Origin: Roseovarius azorensis
Lineage (GTDB): Bacteria > Pseudomonadota > Alphaproteobacteria > Rhodobacterales > Rhodobacteraceae
DNA: 64,000 nucleotides
Assembly (NCBI RefSeq): GCF_900109455.1
Contig: NZ_FOAG01000007.1
Coordinates: 124,001-188,000 of the forward strand
Reading direction: 5' to 3'
A program made the position numbers and the translations under genes. The notes beneath the pieces are model-generated. The model made no database searches. It had not been told where the DNA came from and saw only the letters and a program-made list of their open reading frames with translations. Below, one piece after another: positions 35,088 through 43,742 of this stretch (position 1 is the first letter of the stretch; each line of letters opens with the position of its first letter).

Positions 35088-35647
35088 GAGTTGCCTCCGT
35101 TCCGCGTCCTGGCCTGCGCCAATGCCGTGGCAAATTTCTCCTCAGCCTCAGCCCCCACGACCGGGCCGACATAGCGGTAGAGAACCGTATCATCGCCTGC
35201 GACGATGAATGTCTCGGGAACGCCCGATATCCCCCATTCGATGCCGGCCCGGCCGCTCAGGTCCGATCCGATCCGCTCGTAGGGATTTCCGAGGTTTTGC
35301 AGCCAGGCCCGTGCGTCTTCCGGCTTGTCCTTGTAGTTGATGCCGAAAAGCCGGACACCGTCCCGTTCGACCATTCGGGTCAGTACGGCGTGCTCGGCGC
35401 GACACGGCACACACCAGGAGGCGAAGACGTTGACCACCACGGGGTCAGAGTTCCCGAACAGATCCTCGCGCGACAGGCCCGGAACGCCGATGCTTTCAAC
35501 AGCCGGCAAGTCGAAGTCCGGCGCCGGCTGCGAGATCAGGACCGACGGGATCGCGTTCGGATCGCGATCGGGGTTCAGCCCCCAGAGGAAGAACGCCCCG
35601 AATACCAAGGCAATCAGGATGGGAAGGGTCGCGATGGCGCGTTTCAT
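35084..35647 (-). CDS. ccmG: CcmG/DsbE thiol:disulfide protein
   Basis: 187 aa, single N-terminal anchor (PILIALVFGAFFLWGL) and a thioredoxin domain with VFASWCVPCRAEHA, followed by GVPETFIV cis-Pro loop. Supplies electrons for reduction of apocytochrome thiols; needs CcdA or DsbD for its own reduction. The ccdA at 5959 is broken, but the ScsB at 24318 is a candidate donor. Confidence 0.92.
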   Translation of the reverse strand: MKRAIATLPILIALVFGAFFLWGLNPDRDPNAIPSVLISQPAPDFDLPAVESIGVPGLSREDLFGNSDPVVVNVFASWCVPCRAEHAVLTRMVERDGVRLFGINYKDKPEDARAWLQNLGNPYERIGSDLSGRAGIEWGISGVPETFIVAGDDTVLYRYVGPVVGAEAEEKFATALAQARTRNGGNS

Positions 35648-35653
35648 GTTGTC

Positions 35654-37660
35654 TTACTCCGCCGGTGTTGCAACAGGCGTGCTGCGCGAAGCCCGACGCG
35701 GGGCACCGACGCGCAGTCGCCTGTCGGATAGGGACAGGCCGCCCCCGAGAACCAGCATCGCCGAGCCGATCCAGATGAAATTCACGAGAGGCTCGTAGAG
35801 GATGCGAAGCGTCCACGCGCCCTGTTCGGCGGCTGTCTCGGAAGCGGGTTCGGCCAAAGACGCATAGAGATCACCCGCAAGCGTGGACCGTATCGCCGAC
35901 TCGGTCGTTGTGCTCTGCGCAACAGGGTACGAGCGCCGTTCGGGGTAAAGCGTCGTCACGAATTCACCTTCCCGGCTGACCGTCAGCGTGCCGCGATCGG
36001 CAATGTAGTTGGGTCCGCGCACGCGTTCGACATCATCGAAGCGGACGTCGAAGTCCGCGATCTCAATGACGGAACCCGGCTGAACGAAGACAATCTCTTC
36101 CGATTTCCAGGCGCTGGAGCCGATAAAGCCGAGCATCGCAATCGCCAATCCGGCGTGAGCCAACGTCATCCCATGGGCAGCGCGGGGCAGATTTCGCGCA
36201 CGCCGAATCGCTTCGGTCAGGGGCACGTCCAAAAGCTTGATCCGAACTGCCCATTCACGCATCGTTGCAAGGAGCAGCCATACGGCGATCGCGACTGACA
36301 GGTAGGCGAGGGCGGGCCCGCCCCGCGCGACATACCAAGTGGCAAGCCCAGCAAGCCCCGCCAGCACCGCAATGAACCGGAGGCGTTGAAAGACACCCTT
36401 CAAATCGGCGCGCTTCCACGACAGGAAAGGTCCGATGCCCATCATCACGACCAATGGCAGCATCATCGGGATGAAGGTTGCGTTGAAGAACGGCGGCCCA
36501 ACCGAGACCTTGTCGCCTGAGAGTGCTTCAGTGAACAGCGGATAGAGCGTTCCGAACAACACGGTGCCGGTCGCCGTCGTCAGAAGCAGGTTGTTGATGA
36601 GCAGTCCGGCTTCACGGCTGACGGGCGTGAACAGGCCGCCGCCCTCCATCGCAGGTGCGCGCCACGCGTAGAGCGTGAGCGAGCCTCCAATCGAGACCCC
36701 GAGCAGCCCGAGGATGTAGAGGCCACGTTCCGGGTCGACGGCGAAGGCATGAACGGATGTCAGAAGACCCGACCTCACGATGAACGTACCCAGAAGGGAG
36801 AGCGAAAAGGTGAGGATCGCCAGAAGTATCGTCCAGCTTTTGAAGGCATCGCGCTTTTCGGTGACAATTGCCGAGTGAAGAAGCGCGGTGCCGAGAAGCC
36901 AGGGCATGAAGCTTACGTTCTCGACGGGGTCCCAGAACCACCAGCCGCCCCAGCCCAGTTCATAGTAGGCCCACCAGGACCCGAGGGCGATCCCGGCCGT
37001 CAGGCTCATCCACGCCGCCAGTGTCCATGGCCGGACCCACCGCGCCCATGCGGCGTCGATCCGCCCCTCGATCAGCGCGGCCACGGCAAAGGAGAACACA
37101 ATGGAAAACCCGACATAGCCGAAATACAAAAGCGGGGGATGCATCGCGAGGCCAACATCCTGCAAGAGCGGATTCAGATCATTTCCGTCCAGAGGTGGCG
37201 GAAACACCCGCTCGAACGGATTTGATGTCAGCAAAAGAAACGACAGGAAGCCTGTGCTGATCCATGCTTGCACCGACAGCGTTCGGGCTTTCAGAGCAAC
37301 CGGTATGTTGGATCCGAAAAGCGCGACGCCCGCACCGAAGGCCGCCAAAATCAGAACCCAGAGCAGAAGGGATCCTTCATGGCTGCCCCACGTGCCTGCG
37401 ATCTTGAAGAGCATCGGCTTGAGCGAATGCGAGTTCTCGTAGACGTTCCTGACGGTGAAATCACTGACCACGAAAGACCGCATCAGCGCCGCGAAGGCGA
37501 TGCCGATGAAAACCAGTTGCGCGATAGATGAACTGCGCGCGCTACGCATCCACAGAGAATTGCCACGGGCTGCACCGAGCATAGGCAGTACGCTCTGCAC
37601 CAGCGCGGTGCCAAGCGCGAGGGCGAGGGCAAATTGTCCGATCTCTGGAAACACGATCAC
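35654..37660 (-). CDS. ccmF: Cytochrome c heme lyase subunit CcmF
   Basis: 668 aa, about fifteen helices. The tryptophan-rich heme-handling segment WGGWWFWDPVENVSF (about 230-245) and conserved His in loops (e.g. AMHPPLLYFGYVG) are present. Start is GTG at 37660, or GTG 37654, which is better spaced from the SD GGAGGT. Works with CcmH and CcmI in heme attachment. ccmABCDE are not in the window, so this is a partial second set. Confidence 0.93.
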   Translation of the reverse strand: MIVFPEIGQFALALALGTALVQSVLPMLGAARGNSLWMRSARSSSIAQLVFIGIAFAALMRSFVVSDFTVRNVYENSHSLKPMLFKIAGTWGSHEGSLLLWVLILAAFGAGVALFGSNIPVALKARTLSVQAWISTGFLSFLLLTSNPFERVFPPPLDGNDLNPLLQDVGLAMHPPLLYFGYVGFSIVFSFAVAALIEGRIDAAWARWVRPWTLAAWMSLTAGIALGSWWAYYELGWGGWWFWDPVENVSFMPWLLGTALLHSAIVTEKRDAFKSWTILLAILTFSLSLLGTFIVRSGLLTSVHAFAVDPERGLYILGLLGVSIGGSLTLYAWRAPAMEGGGLFTPVSREAGLLINNLLLTTATGTVLFGTLYPLFTEALSGDKVSVGPPFFNATFIPMMLPLVVMMGIGPFLSWKRADLKGVFQRLRFIAVLAGLAGLATWYVARGGPALAYLSVAIAVWLLLATMREWAVRIKLLDVPLTEAIRRARNLPRAAHGMTLAHAGLAIAMLGFIGSSAWKSEEIVFVQPGSVIEIADFDVRFDDVERVRGPNYIADRGTLTVSREGEFVTTLYPERRSYPVAQSTTTESAIRSTLAGDLYASLAEPASETAAEQGAWTLRILYEPLVNFIWIGSAMLVLGGGLSLSDRRLRVGAPRRASRSTPVATPAE

Positions 37661-37687
37661 CTCCTACTGGGCTGCGATTTCATCATG

Positions 37688-37718
37688 GTTTACCCGGCTT
37701 CCACCGCAGGAATGTCAA
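37688..37718 (-). promoter_or_regulatory. CueR-type promoter of ccmFGHI (box f)
   Basis: Minus strand: TTGACA (37713-37718), 19-bp spacer with ATTCC-TGCGGT-GGAAG, GTAAAC (37688-37693). It lies 28 bp upstream of ccmF. The -35 has A instead of C at position 6 and the left dyad arm is ATTCC, so it is weaker than boxes a to e. Confidence 0.7.
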
Positions 37719-37769
37719 CCAGCAGAAGGGACTGGCGCCGCTGTGCCCGCCTTTAACTATGTGATGGCA

Positions 37770-38783
37770 TCAGTTCATCTCCACGAACTGATGCCCGGTG
37801 CTTGCGGTCTCGATAGATTCACGAAGTTCCAGCGTGCTCGGATCGAGAATCCAGACGACATCCTCTGTGGCGCTGCTCACGACAAGTGCGTCACCGACCC
37901 GGGCCATATGGTAGGGCTCGGCACCGATCTCGGCCTCGAGGCGCTGGCCGGTGGTACGATCGAAGCGCACCACGCGATCACGCTCGCGGGCGCTCGACCA
38001 GACCGTGCCGTTGTCGGCGGCGACGCCATGCAATTCGCCACCAATGTCGAACCGATCGAGCGTTTCGCCGGTGTCGGCGTCGATGATTGCGATTGTGCCG
38101 GCCTCGGCCTCACTGACGATCAGCTGTCGGGCATCCGCATCGATCAGCATGTGCTTGGGTGCGCCTTGCAGCCTGAAGTTCCGCGTCACGATGCCGGTTT
38201 CGGGGTCGACGTCGCTGACCGTATCGTTGCCCGCGTTCGAGACGAAGAACCGGCCGGTCTTCGGGTCGGCAGTGGCGTATTCAGGGATCGGCCCGGTGGC
38301 GACGGTCGATGTCACTTCGCCGGTATCGAGGTCGATGACCGAGACGGCATCGAGAGCCGGATGGGTGACCACGGCATAACGCTCGTCTGCCGAAACCTCG
38401 ACGTGATGCACGATGCCGGGCACTTCGATCCGGCGCAGGATCTCATGGCTCTCTGCATCCACCAGAGTTACCAGGCTTACCGAGTCCGCTGCCGAGGCGT
38501 CGCCGCCACCGTGGTGCGCTTCATGGTCCTCTTCTGATATGGTATCCGGTTTTTCGACCATGCCCGGATCGGCTTCGGACAGGCTGCCGGCAACCAGCAG
38601 ACCACGCTTGGGAGCGCCTGCCAACCCATGCACGTTGTCGAGCCCGCTGATCCGCTCCACGACATTGAAGTCCTTGTCCAGATGCAGAACCGTTCCGCCC
38701 ATACCTTCAGGGATATAGACGTCCGCCTGCGCAGCGGCACTCGTGATCAGGACGGCAGCCGTTGAAAGAAGAAAACGTCTCAT
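37770..38783 (-). CDS. Periplasmic YncE-like beta-propeller protein
   Basis: 337 aa with signal peptide (LLSTAAVLITSAAAQA). Seven-bladed repeat pattern with V-x-V-I-D-x-D-T-G-E units (VSVIDLDTGEVT, IAIIDADTGETL), and one His-rich loop (EEDHEAHHGGGD, about residues 85-96), which may bind metal. Such propellers occur in metal-binding and secreted enzyme loci but have no fixed activity. No CueR box was seen upstream. Single-gene unit before the two-component locus. Confidence 0.75.
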   Translation of the reverse strand: MRRFLLSTAAVLITSAAAQADVYIPEGMGGTVLHLDKDFNVVERISGLDNVHGLAGAPKRGLLVAGSLSEADPGMVEKPDTISEEDHEAHHGGGDASAADSVSLVTLVDAESHEILRRIEVPGIVHHVEVSADERYAVVTHPALDAVSVIDLDTGEVTSTVATGPIPEYATADPKTGRFFVSNAGNDTVSDVDPETGIVTRNFRLQGAPKHMLIDADARQLIVSEAEAGTIAIIDADTGETLDRFDIGGELHGVAADNGTVWSSARERDRVVRFDRTTGQRLEAEIGAEPYHMARVGDALVVSSATEDVVWILDPSTLELRESIETASTGHQFVEMN

Positions 38784-38883
38784 CGGTTGTTCCTTTCATA
38801 TTCTGTTTTCCGTATGTGACGAAGGTACGGGAGCCGACGGCACCCGCAAGACCGGGAGGCGTCCATTTGTGTATCCCACCGTG

Positions 38884-39075
38884 TCAAGACGGGCCCGGGT
38901 TACAGTTTGCGACAAATCGGAGGTCCATCGCGGCCCGAGACCAGTTAGAACCGGAGAGAAGTCCACCAGGCACGAACTCAATCAGCCGCTTTCCGCCGCA
39001 ACGACAGCGCGGCTGTTCCGGGGCGGGAGGCTGTTGCGGCTCCGCAGTGTCGGTCAACCAAGCGCAACCTTTCAT
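38884..39075 (-). CDS. Doubtful small ORF after the SHOCT gene
   Basis: 63 codons; its ATG overlaps the stop of the SHOCT protein gene (ATGA). The product is Pro/Arg/Cys-rich (PPAPEQPRCRCGG) with no hydrophobic segment or known motif. Kept only because of the overlap; it could be chance. The rest of 38784-38883 holds no recognisable feature. Confidence 0.22.
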   Translation of the reverse strand: MKGCAWLTDTAEPQQPPAPEQPRCRCGGKRLIEFVPGGLLSGSNWSRAAMDLRFVANCNPGPS

Positions 39076-39392
39076 TTATTCAAATGTGCCTTGCGACGTT
39101 CGTACTCCTCATCGTCGATTTCGCCTTTTGCATAGCGTTCACGAAGAATCTCGGCCGCGTCCGGTTTGCTGGCTGGGCTCGATCCGGTGGAAAAGCCACG
39201 GACGGCGAACACGATCAATGCGATGATCGCCCCCCAAAATACCAGCATCATCAAGCCGCCAGCCATGCCGAACCCACCTCCCCACATCATGTGACCGAAA
39301 CCCTCGCCCCAACCATCCGACGGACCGGCAAACGCGGATCCGGTGGACAAGACCAGGGCTGACGGGGTGGCGACGGGGATAACGATTTTCAT
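39072..39392 (-). CDS. Small membrane protein with C-terminal SHOCT domain
   Basis: 106 aa. Signal-like N-terminus, a Gly/Met/Trp-rich stretch (GHMMWGGGFGM), one membrane helix and the SHOCT motif (EILRERYAKGEIDDEEYERR, residues about 82-101). SHOCT proteins are common near copper and multidrug genes; function unknown. Overlaps the histidine kinase stop by four bases and is therefore the third gene of the two-component operon. Confidence 0.8.
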   Translation of the reverse strand: MKIVIPVATPSALVLSTGSAFAGPSDGWGEGFGHMMWGGGFGMAGGLMMLVFWGAIIALIVFAVRGFSTGSSPASKPDAAEILRERYAKGEIDDEEYERRKAHLNK

Positions 39393-40798
39393 GATATGTT
39401 CCTTTCTTCCTGTTGTGTTTCTGTTTCGAGCGGCAGCGTGATAGTCACAAGCAGACCGCCCTCGGCGCGGTTCGCCAAAGTCACTTCGCCGCCGTGGGCT
39501 CTGATGATTGTTCGTGCTATCGACAGGCCAAGGCCGGTTCCGCCGGTTTCGCGCGAGCGGGATTTTTCGAGCCGGAAAAACGGCTCAAACACCTGCTCGA
39601 GTTCAGCTTCGGGGATACCGGGACCATTGTCCGCTACGAGTACGTGGACGTGCTCGGCGTCGTGCCGGAAGGTAACCTCGGCTCCTCCGCCGTAGCGACA
39701 CGCATTCTCGATGATATTGCGCAGGGCACGACGCACCGATTTCGGACGCAACCTCACCCACAAGCTATCGGCTGCATCCAGGGTAAAGCCGTCGATCATG
39801 TCGAACTGCAACTGCTTCAAGTAGGCGCCGAGTTCGATCGTCTCGTAGGCTTCGGTGCTGGCCATGCCCCGTGCAAAGGCCAGCGTTGCATCGACCATCT
39901 CTTGCATTTCCTCGACCGAGGCTATGAGGCTCTCGCGCGTTTCGTCTTCCTCGACCATCTCGGCCCGGACGCGCATGGCGGTTAGCGGAGAGCGCAGATC
40001 ATGACCCAATGCGGCGAGAAGACGTGTTCGGTCTGTGACGAAGCGGGTCAGCCTTGCCTGCATCATGTTAAACGCCTGGGTGAGACTGCGCACCTCGCTC
40101 GGACCGATCAGCGGCAATGGATCAACGGCTTCCCCGCGTCCAAGCTTGTCAGCCGCGCGAGAGATCAGCAGAAGCGGTCCCGTCAGACGGGTCAGCAGAA
40201 ACCAGAAAGCCGTGATCAGAATGATTGCCGCCGTGATGCCGAAACTGACGAATGACGCCCACGGCCATTGCAACGGTGGTCGCTCGAACCGTGTTCCGAC
40301 ATTCAGCCATTGACCGTCCATCAGGGCGATCGACAGTTGCATCTCGATCGCGGAAAGTTCGCCCCGCATCATCGCCAGATGCATTTCGGCCATCTCCGGC
40401 GCGAGATGCGGCATCGGCAGGATGCCATGATCGACCTCATGCAGTTCCACGCGGATTTCCCGCTCTTTCGTTCCGCCAAGAAGTCCACGAACGCGCGCCT
40501 CCACGGCTCCGCCGTCGGCATGGCTCGCATGGTCTACGGCGGGAATGTCCGAAAGATCGAAACGCACTAACGGAGAATTCGCCGCTCTCAGGATCGCCTG
40601 CTGCAAGGATTGCGGCGCCTCTTCGAGCAAGAGCGCGACGTTCGCGGCCCGGCCTGCCGCCTCGAAGCCCAGAGCGGCGCGCACTGCGAGGCCACGCTCG
40701 TCGACGAACAGCCACAGGCTGATCGTCTGGGCGACGGCAAGCGCCGCGACGATCAGCAGGACCAGTTGCCGCCGAAGACTGTCGATGGCGCGCGGCAT
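39389..40798 (-). CDS. Sensor histidine kinase
   Basis: 469 aa. Helix 1 (about 10-30), periplasmic domain of about 140 residues with several His/Met (HASHADGG, PMPHLAPEMAEMHLAMM), helix 2, HAMP, HisKA with GHDLRSPLTAMR (phospho-His), then N box (NIIENACRYGG), G1 VADNGPGIPEAE and G2 GTGLGLSIA. The periplasmic His/Met cluster suits a metal sensor, which is inference. ATG overlaps the regulator stop. Confidence 0.9.
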   Translation of the reverse strand: MPRAIDSLRRQLVLLIVAALAVAQTISLWLFVDERGLAVRAALGFEAAGRAANVALLLEEAPQSLQQAILRAANSPLVRFDLSDIPAVDHASHADGGAVEARVRGLLGGTKEREIRVELHEVDHGILPMPHLAPEMAEMHLAMMRGELSAIEMQLSIALMDGQWLNVGTRFERPPLQWPWASFVSFGITAAIILITAFWFLLTRLTGPLLLISRAADKLGRGEAVDPLPLIGPSEVRSLTQAFNMMQARLTRFVTDRTRLLAALGHDLRSPLTAMRVRAEMVEEDETRESLIASVEEMQEMVDATLAFARGMASTEAYETIELGAYLKQLQFDMIDGFTLDAADSLWVRLRPKSVRRALRNIIENACRYGGGAEVTFRHDAEHVHVLVADNGPGIPEAELEQVFEPFFRLEKSRSRETGGTGLGLSIARTIIRAHGGEVTLANRAEGGLLVTITLPLETETQQEERNIS

Positions 40799-41520
40799 CA
40801 GCTCAACTCGTGGACGTCGGCGGCCAGACAATAACCGCCGCCGCGCACCGTCGTGACAATGCGTGGGCGCGACGCATCAAGTTCGATCTTCCGGCGCAGC
40901 CGACTGATCTGATTGTCAATGGTCCGGTCAAAGACTGACGCCGCGCGGCCCGCCGTCAGATCGAGCAGCTGATCGCGGCTCAGGACAAAACGAGGACGTT
41001 CCAGCAGGACGGTCAACAGCTTGAATTCCGCGCTGGTCAGATCGATTTGTGCACCGTCCTCGCTTGACAGCACCCGACTGTCCGTGTCCAGGACCCAATG
41101 CGCAAACGCAATGCGTCTACCCGACAGACTGCCCGCGTAGGGCTCGGATCTCGTCGAGCGGCGCAGGATGGCCTTGATGCGGGCGATCAGTTCGCGCGGG
41201 TTGAAGGGTTTCGCAAGGTAGTCGTCCGCGCCGATTTCAAGGCCGACGATCCGATCGGTTTCCTCTCCAAGCGCCGTCAGCATCAAAATCGGAACGGCTC
41301 CGGTGGCGGACAGCCGCCGGCATACGGAGAGACCGTCTTCTCCCGGCATCATGACGTCGAGAACGATCAGGTCGAATTGGCCGTTGGCGAGCTTCGCATC
41401 CATGTCGACCGCATCGCGCGCCGAGGTCGCGCGCATCCCGTTCTTCTCGAGATAGCGCGTTACGGCATCGCGGATTTCGCGGTGGTCATCGACAACAAGA
41501 ATGTGCGGCTGTTCGCTCAT
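40798..41520 (-). CDS. OmpR-family response regulator
   Basis: 240 aa. Receiver domain with VVDDHREIRD, phospho-acceptor Asp in LIVLDVMMPGEDG (about residue 55), KPFNPREL, and a C-terminal winged helix ending RPRIVTTVRGGGYCL. ATG 41520 is the start of the receiver domain; the open frame continues upstream without homology. The 170-bp gap to the divergent EF-hand gene contains TTTGTCACGAAATGTAAC (about 41562-41579), a possible regulator site. Confidence 0.92.
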   Translation of the reverse strand: MSEQPHILVVDDHREIRDAVTRYLEKNGMRATSARDAVDMDAKLANGQFDLIVLDVMMPGEDGLSVCRRLSATGAVPILMLTALGEETDRIVGLEIGADDYLAKPFNPRELIARIKAILRRSTRSEPYAGSLSGRRIAFAHWVLDTDSRVLSSEDGAQIDLTSAEFKLLTVLLERPRFVLSRDQLLDLTAGRAASVFDRTIDNQISRLRRKIELDASRPRIVTTVRGGGYCLAADVHELS

Positions 41521-41690
41521 AACCCTTCCTTTAGACGAATGCGGGGTGCTTTCCTGAAGAGATTTGTCACGAAATGTAACAGGCACCGCGTTTGTGACCC
41601 GCCGATACAAAACGCCGGTGTGCCCGGCATTCCGTCGCGACAATCACCTGCCATATGTTCGCTATCGTAACACTGACACGAGGTGACCTA

Positions 41691-42290
41691 ATGAAACGCA
41701 ATACTTTCTTCGCTGCAATGACCCTGGCCGCAACCGTTCTTGGCGGGGCCGCGTTCGCTGACGCCAATCACGGACATGCAGGGCAACCCGGCGCCAGATC
41801 CGGGCCCGGCATGATGCAGAGCGGCGGCCCCGGCATGATGGGCATGATGGGGGGCATGGACGGAATGATGGACATGATGCAGCGCATGCATGGAAACATG
41901 ATGGGCGGTATGGGCCCGACGGGTGGCATGGGTCCGATGGGCGGGGACATGATGCAGATGTTCGACGCCGACGGCGATGGCACGGTCACGCCCGACGAGA
42001 TGCGCTCGCAACTGCAGGCCAAGCTCGCGGAATACGACAGCGACGGCGACGGATCGCTCTCGATTTCCGAGTTCGAAACCCTTCATAGCGCGATGATCCG
42101 CGAGATGATGGTGGATCGCTTCCAGCACCTCGATGCTGACGGTGACGGCGCGGTGACGGCGGAAGAGATGGCGGCACCCGCCGAAATGATGGAACGGATA
42201 CAGATGATGCGGTCGAACATGGCACAGCCGCCGGTTCAGCCCGGCAATGGCCAGGGCATGAGCAACGGAACAATGATGAACGACAATTGA
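41691..42290 (+). CDS. Secreted Met-rich EF-hand protein
   Basis: 199 aa. Signal peptide (AAMTLAATVLGGAAFA), HGHAGQ, then a low-complexity Met/Gly tract (residues about 40-85, repeated GMM and MGGM units), and three EF-hand loops (DADGDGTVTPDE, DSDGDGSLSISE, DADGDGAVTAEE). A Met-rich tail follows. Ca2+ binding by the loops is expected; the Met tract could hold Cu(I). Divergent from the two-component genes and probably their target. Confidence 0.85.
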   Translation: MKRNTFFAAMTLAATVLGGAAFADANHGHAGQPGARSGPGMMQSGGPGMMGMMGGMDGMMDMMQRMHGNMMGGMGPTGGMGPMGGDMMQMFDADGDGTVTPDEMRSQLQAKLAEYDSDGDGSLSISEFETLHSAMIREMMVDRFQHLDADGDGAVTAEEMAAPAEMMERIQMMRSNMAQPPVQPGNGQGMSNGTMMNDN

Positions 42291-42296
42291 GCGGTT

Positions 42297-42320
42297 CGGC
42301 GCCAGCTCTGACTGGCGCCG
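42297..42320 (+). terminator. Hairpin after the EF-hand gene
   Basis: Perfect 9-bp stem CGGCGCCAG / CTGGCGCCG with a six-base loop, 7 bases after the stop and followed by ATTTCC. The T run is short, so it may act as a terminator or as an mRNA stabiliser. Confidence 0.6.
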
Positions 42321-42435
42321 ATTTCCAAAACGCCTGACCCGCGAAGCATCCGGACGCAAAAGCCAGACCGCGTTCGGGATTGCCACGTCCAAGCAAAGGC
42401 CAGCAACCACCGCAAAATCGAAAGGAAGAATCGAA

Positions 42436-42822
42436 ATGGCTTATACCTATGATCGCGTATTGAAGGATGTCGCCATAGACGACGCCGAATTGCTTGTCCG
42501 CGATGCTTTGGCAGAGAAGGGCTTTGGCGTACTGACCGAGATCGACGTGCAGGCGACGATGCAAAAGAAGCTGGGCGTGGAGATGCCGCCTTATCGCATC
42601 CTTGGCGCCTGCAATCCGGGCATGGCTCACAAGGCCATCGAGATCGAGCCGCGCGTCGGCGCGATGCTGCCCTGTAACGTTATTCTGCGCCAAGTAGACG
42701 CAGACACCGAAATCAGCGCCATTGACCCTGTGGCGTCGATGCAAGCGGTAAAGAACGCCGACCTAGATGCGGTCGCCGATCAAGTCCGCGATTTGCTCCG
42801 GGCGGCTTTGGACGCAGTCTGA
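42436..42822 (+). CDS. DUF302 family protein
   Basis: 128 aa, no signal peptide. GFGVLTEIDVQATMQKKL and YRILGACNPGMAHKAIEIEP and LLPCNV-type (MLPCNVILRQ) motifs define DUF302. Function not established; often next to copper or redox genes. The CNPG and LPCN Cys are conserved in the family. AAAGGAAGAA upstream of the ATG. The 145-bp gap before it holds only the hairpin. Confidence 0.88.
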   Translation: MAYTYDRVLKDVAIDDAELLVRDALAEKGFGVLTEIDVQATMQKKLGVEMPPYRILGACNPGMAHKAIEIEPRVGAMLPCNVILRQVDADTEISAIDPVASMQAVKNADLDAVADQVRDLLRAALDAV

Positions 42823-42839
42823 TTTTTCTCGCGGCGCTC

Positions 42840-42870
42840 TTAACCTTCCAGTTAGTGGAATCTGTATAAT
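42840..42870 (+). promoter_or_regulatory. CueR-type promoter (box g)
   Basis: TTAACC (42840-42845), dyad CTTCCA-GTTAG-TGGAA, 19-bp spacer, and a consensus TATAAT (42865-42870). Starts 18 bp after the DUF302 stop and lies 83 bp upstream of the VTT-domain gene. The -10 is the best of the seven boxes. Confidence 0.8.
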
Positions 42871-42952
42871 GGGCCGAAACCAGAGCAACCGAGATCGAGG
42901 CAAAGCGCAGCGGCGATCTTTCTGTTTGCCGCTAACCTGACATGAGGCGCAG

Positions 42953-43639
42953 ATGAACCGCGACCATACCATACCACCTACCCTCAAGGCCGCCGTCGCG
43001 CTGGCCTTTGCGGTCGTCTTGCTAGCCCTTGCCTTCGGACCCTTATCCGACACCCTGACCGCTCTGAAGGGCGACAGGATATCTACGTGGGTCATGGCTG
43101 CAGGCATCTGGGGGCCAATTGTGATCGTTGGACTGATGACGACAGCAATCGTGGCCACGCCGATCCCAAGTGCACCCATCGCGTTGGCTGCGGGCGCCGC
43201 TTACGGCCACACCCTCGGAACAGTCTACGTCGTTCTCGGCGCCGAACTCGGCGCTCTTGCAGCCTTCGGGCTCGCCCGGTTCTTGGGTCGGGACGTGTTG
43301 CGACAATGGTTCGGTGATAGGGTCGATGCTGGCTGGCTCGGCTCTCAGAACGTACTGACACTCACAGTTTTTGTCAGCCGGCTGCTGCCATTCGTTTCAT
43401 TCGATATCGTCAGCTATGCCGCGGGGCTCAGCCGGCTGCAATTCTGGCGCTTCGGACTGGCCACCCTGGCCGGGATCATTCCCGCCAGTTTCGTGCTCGC
43501 GCATTTTGGGAGCGAAGTCGTCAGCGGAGACACTACCCGTGCTGCCTGGGCCGCAATCGGGCTGGGCGCACTGACCCTGACGCCGCTTGTCATCATTAGT
43601 ATCAGAGACTGGCAAAGACGTGGGTTGCCCCATGACTGA
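42953..43639 (+). CDS. TVP38/TMEM64 (VTT domain) membrane protein
   Basis: 228 aa, about six hydrophobic segments. The central motif FGLARFLGRDVLRQW and SRLLPFVSFDIVSYAAGLS are typical VTT/DedA-superfamily features. Relatives are implicated in lipid flipping or membrane homeostasis; in metal loci they are commonly seen near mercury and copper genes. ATG 42953 follows GAGGCGCAG. First gene after box g. Confidence 0.85.
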   Translation: MNRDHTIPPTLKAAVALAFAVVLLALAFGPLSDTLTALKGDRISTWVMAAGIWGPIVIVGLMTTAIVATPIPSAPIALAAGAAYGHTLGTVYVVLGAELGALAAFGLARFLGRDVLRQWFGDRVDAGWLGSQNVLTLTVFVSRLLPFVSFDIVSYAAGLSRLQFWRFGLATLAGIIPASFVLAHFGSEVVSGDTTRAAWAAIGLGALTLTPLVIISIRDWQRRGLPHD

Positions 43640-43742
43640 TCAACACGCACTTCATCGTCAGACGCCGCCGCCATGGAACAATCGCCATTGGCATTTCGGT
43701 TTTCGGGTTCAACGAAAAAGACAAAGGGCGCATCCATGCTGA
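43632..43742 (+). CDS. Small ORF bridging the VTT gene and lgt
   Basis: 36 codons. Starts inside the end of the VTT gene (8-base overlap) and ends 7 bases into lgt. The product is polar, with His/Trp/Arg ([22 protein letters not shown]), not membrane. Could be a real micro-protein or a leader that couples translation of lgt. Evidence is only position and composition. Confidence 0.4.
   Translation: MTDQHALHRQTPPPWNNRHWHFGFRVQRKRQRAHPC

Noticed and set aside
38743..39226. Plus-strand frames between the beta-propeller and SHOCT genes
   Set aside because: Arg/Pro-rich, overlapping each other in different frames, no SD and no motif; region is more simply non-coding upstream DNA.
41573..41600. 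Another TGTAAC-type ECF promoter near the response regulator
   Set aside because: TGTAAC is present but no CGTC lies 16 bases downstream on the same strand.
41800..41955. DNA tandem repeat
   Set aside because: ATGATG/GGC-rich repetition is explained by Met/Gly coding in the EF-hand protein.
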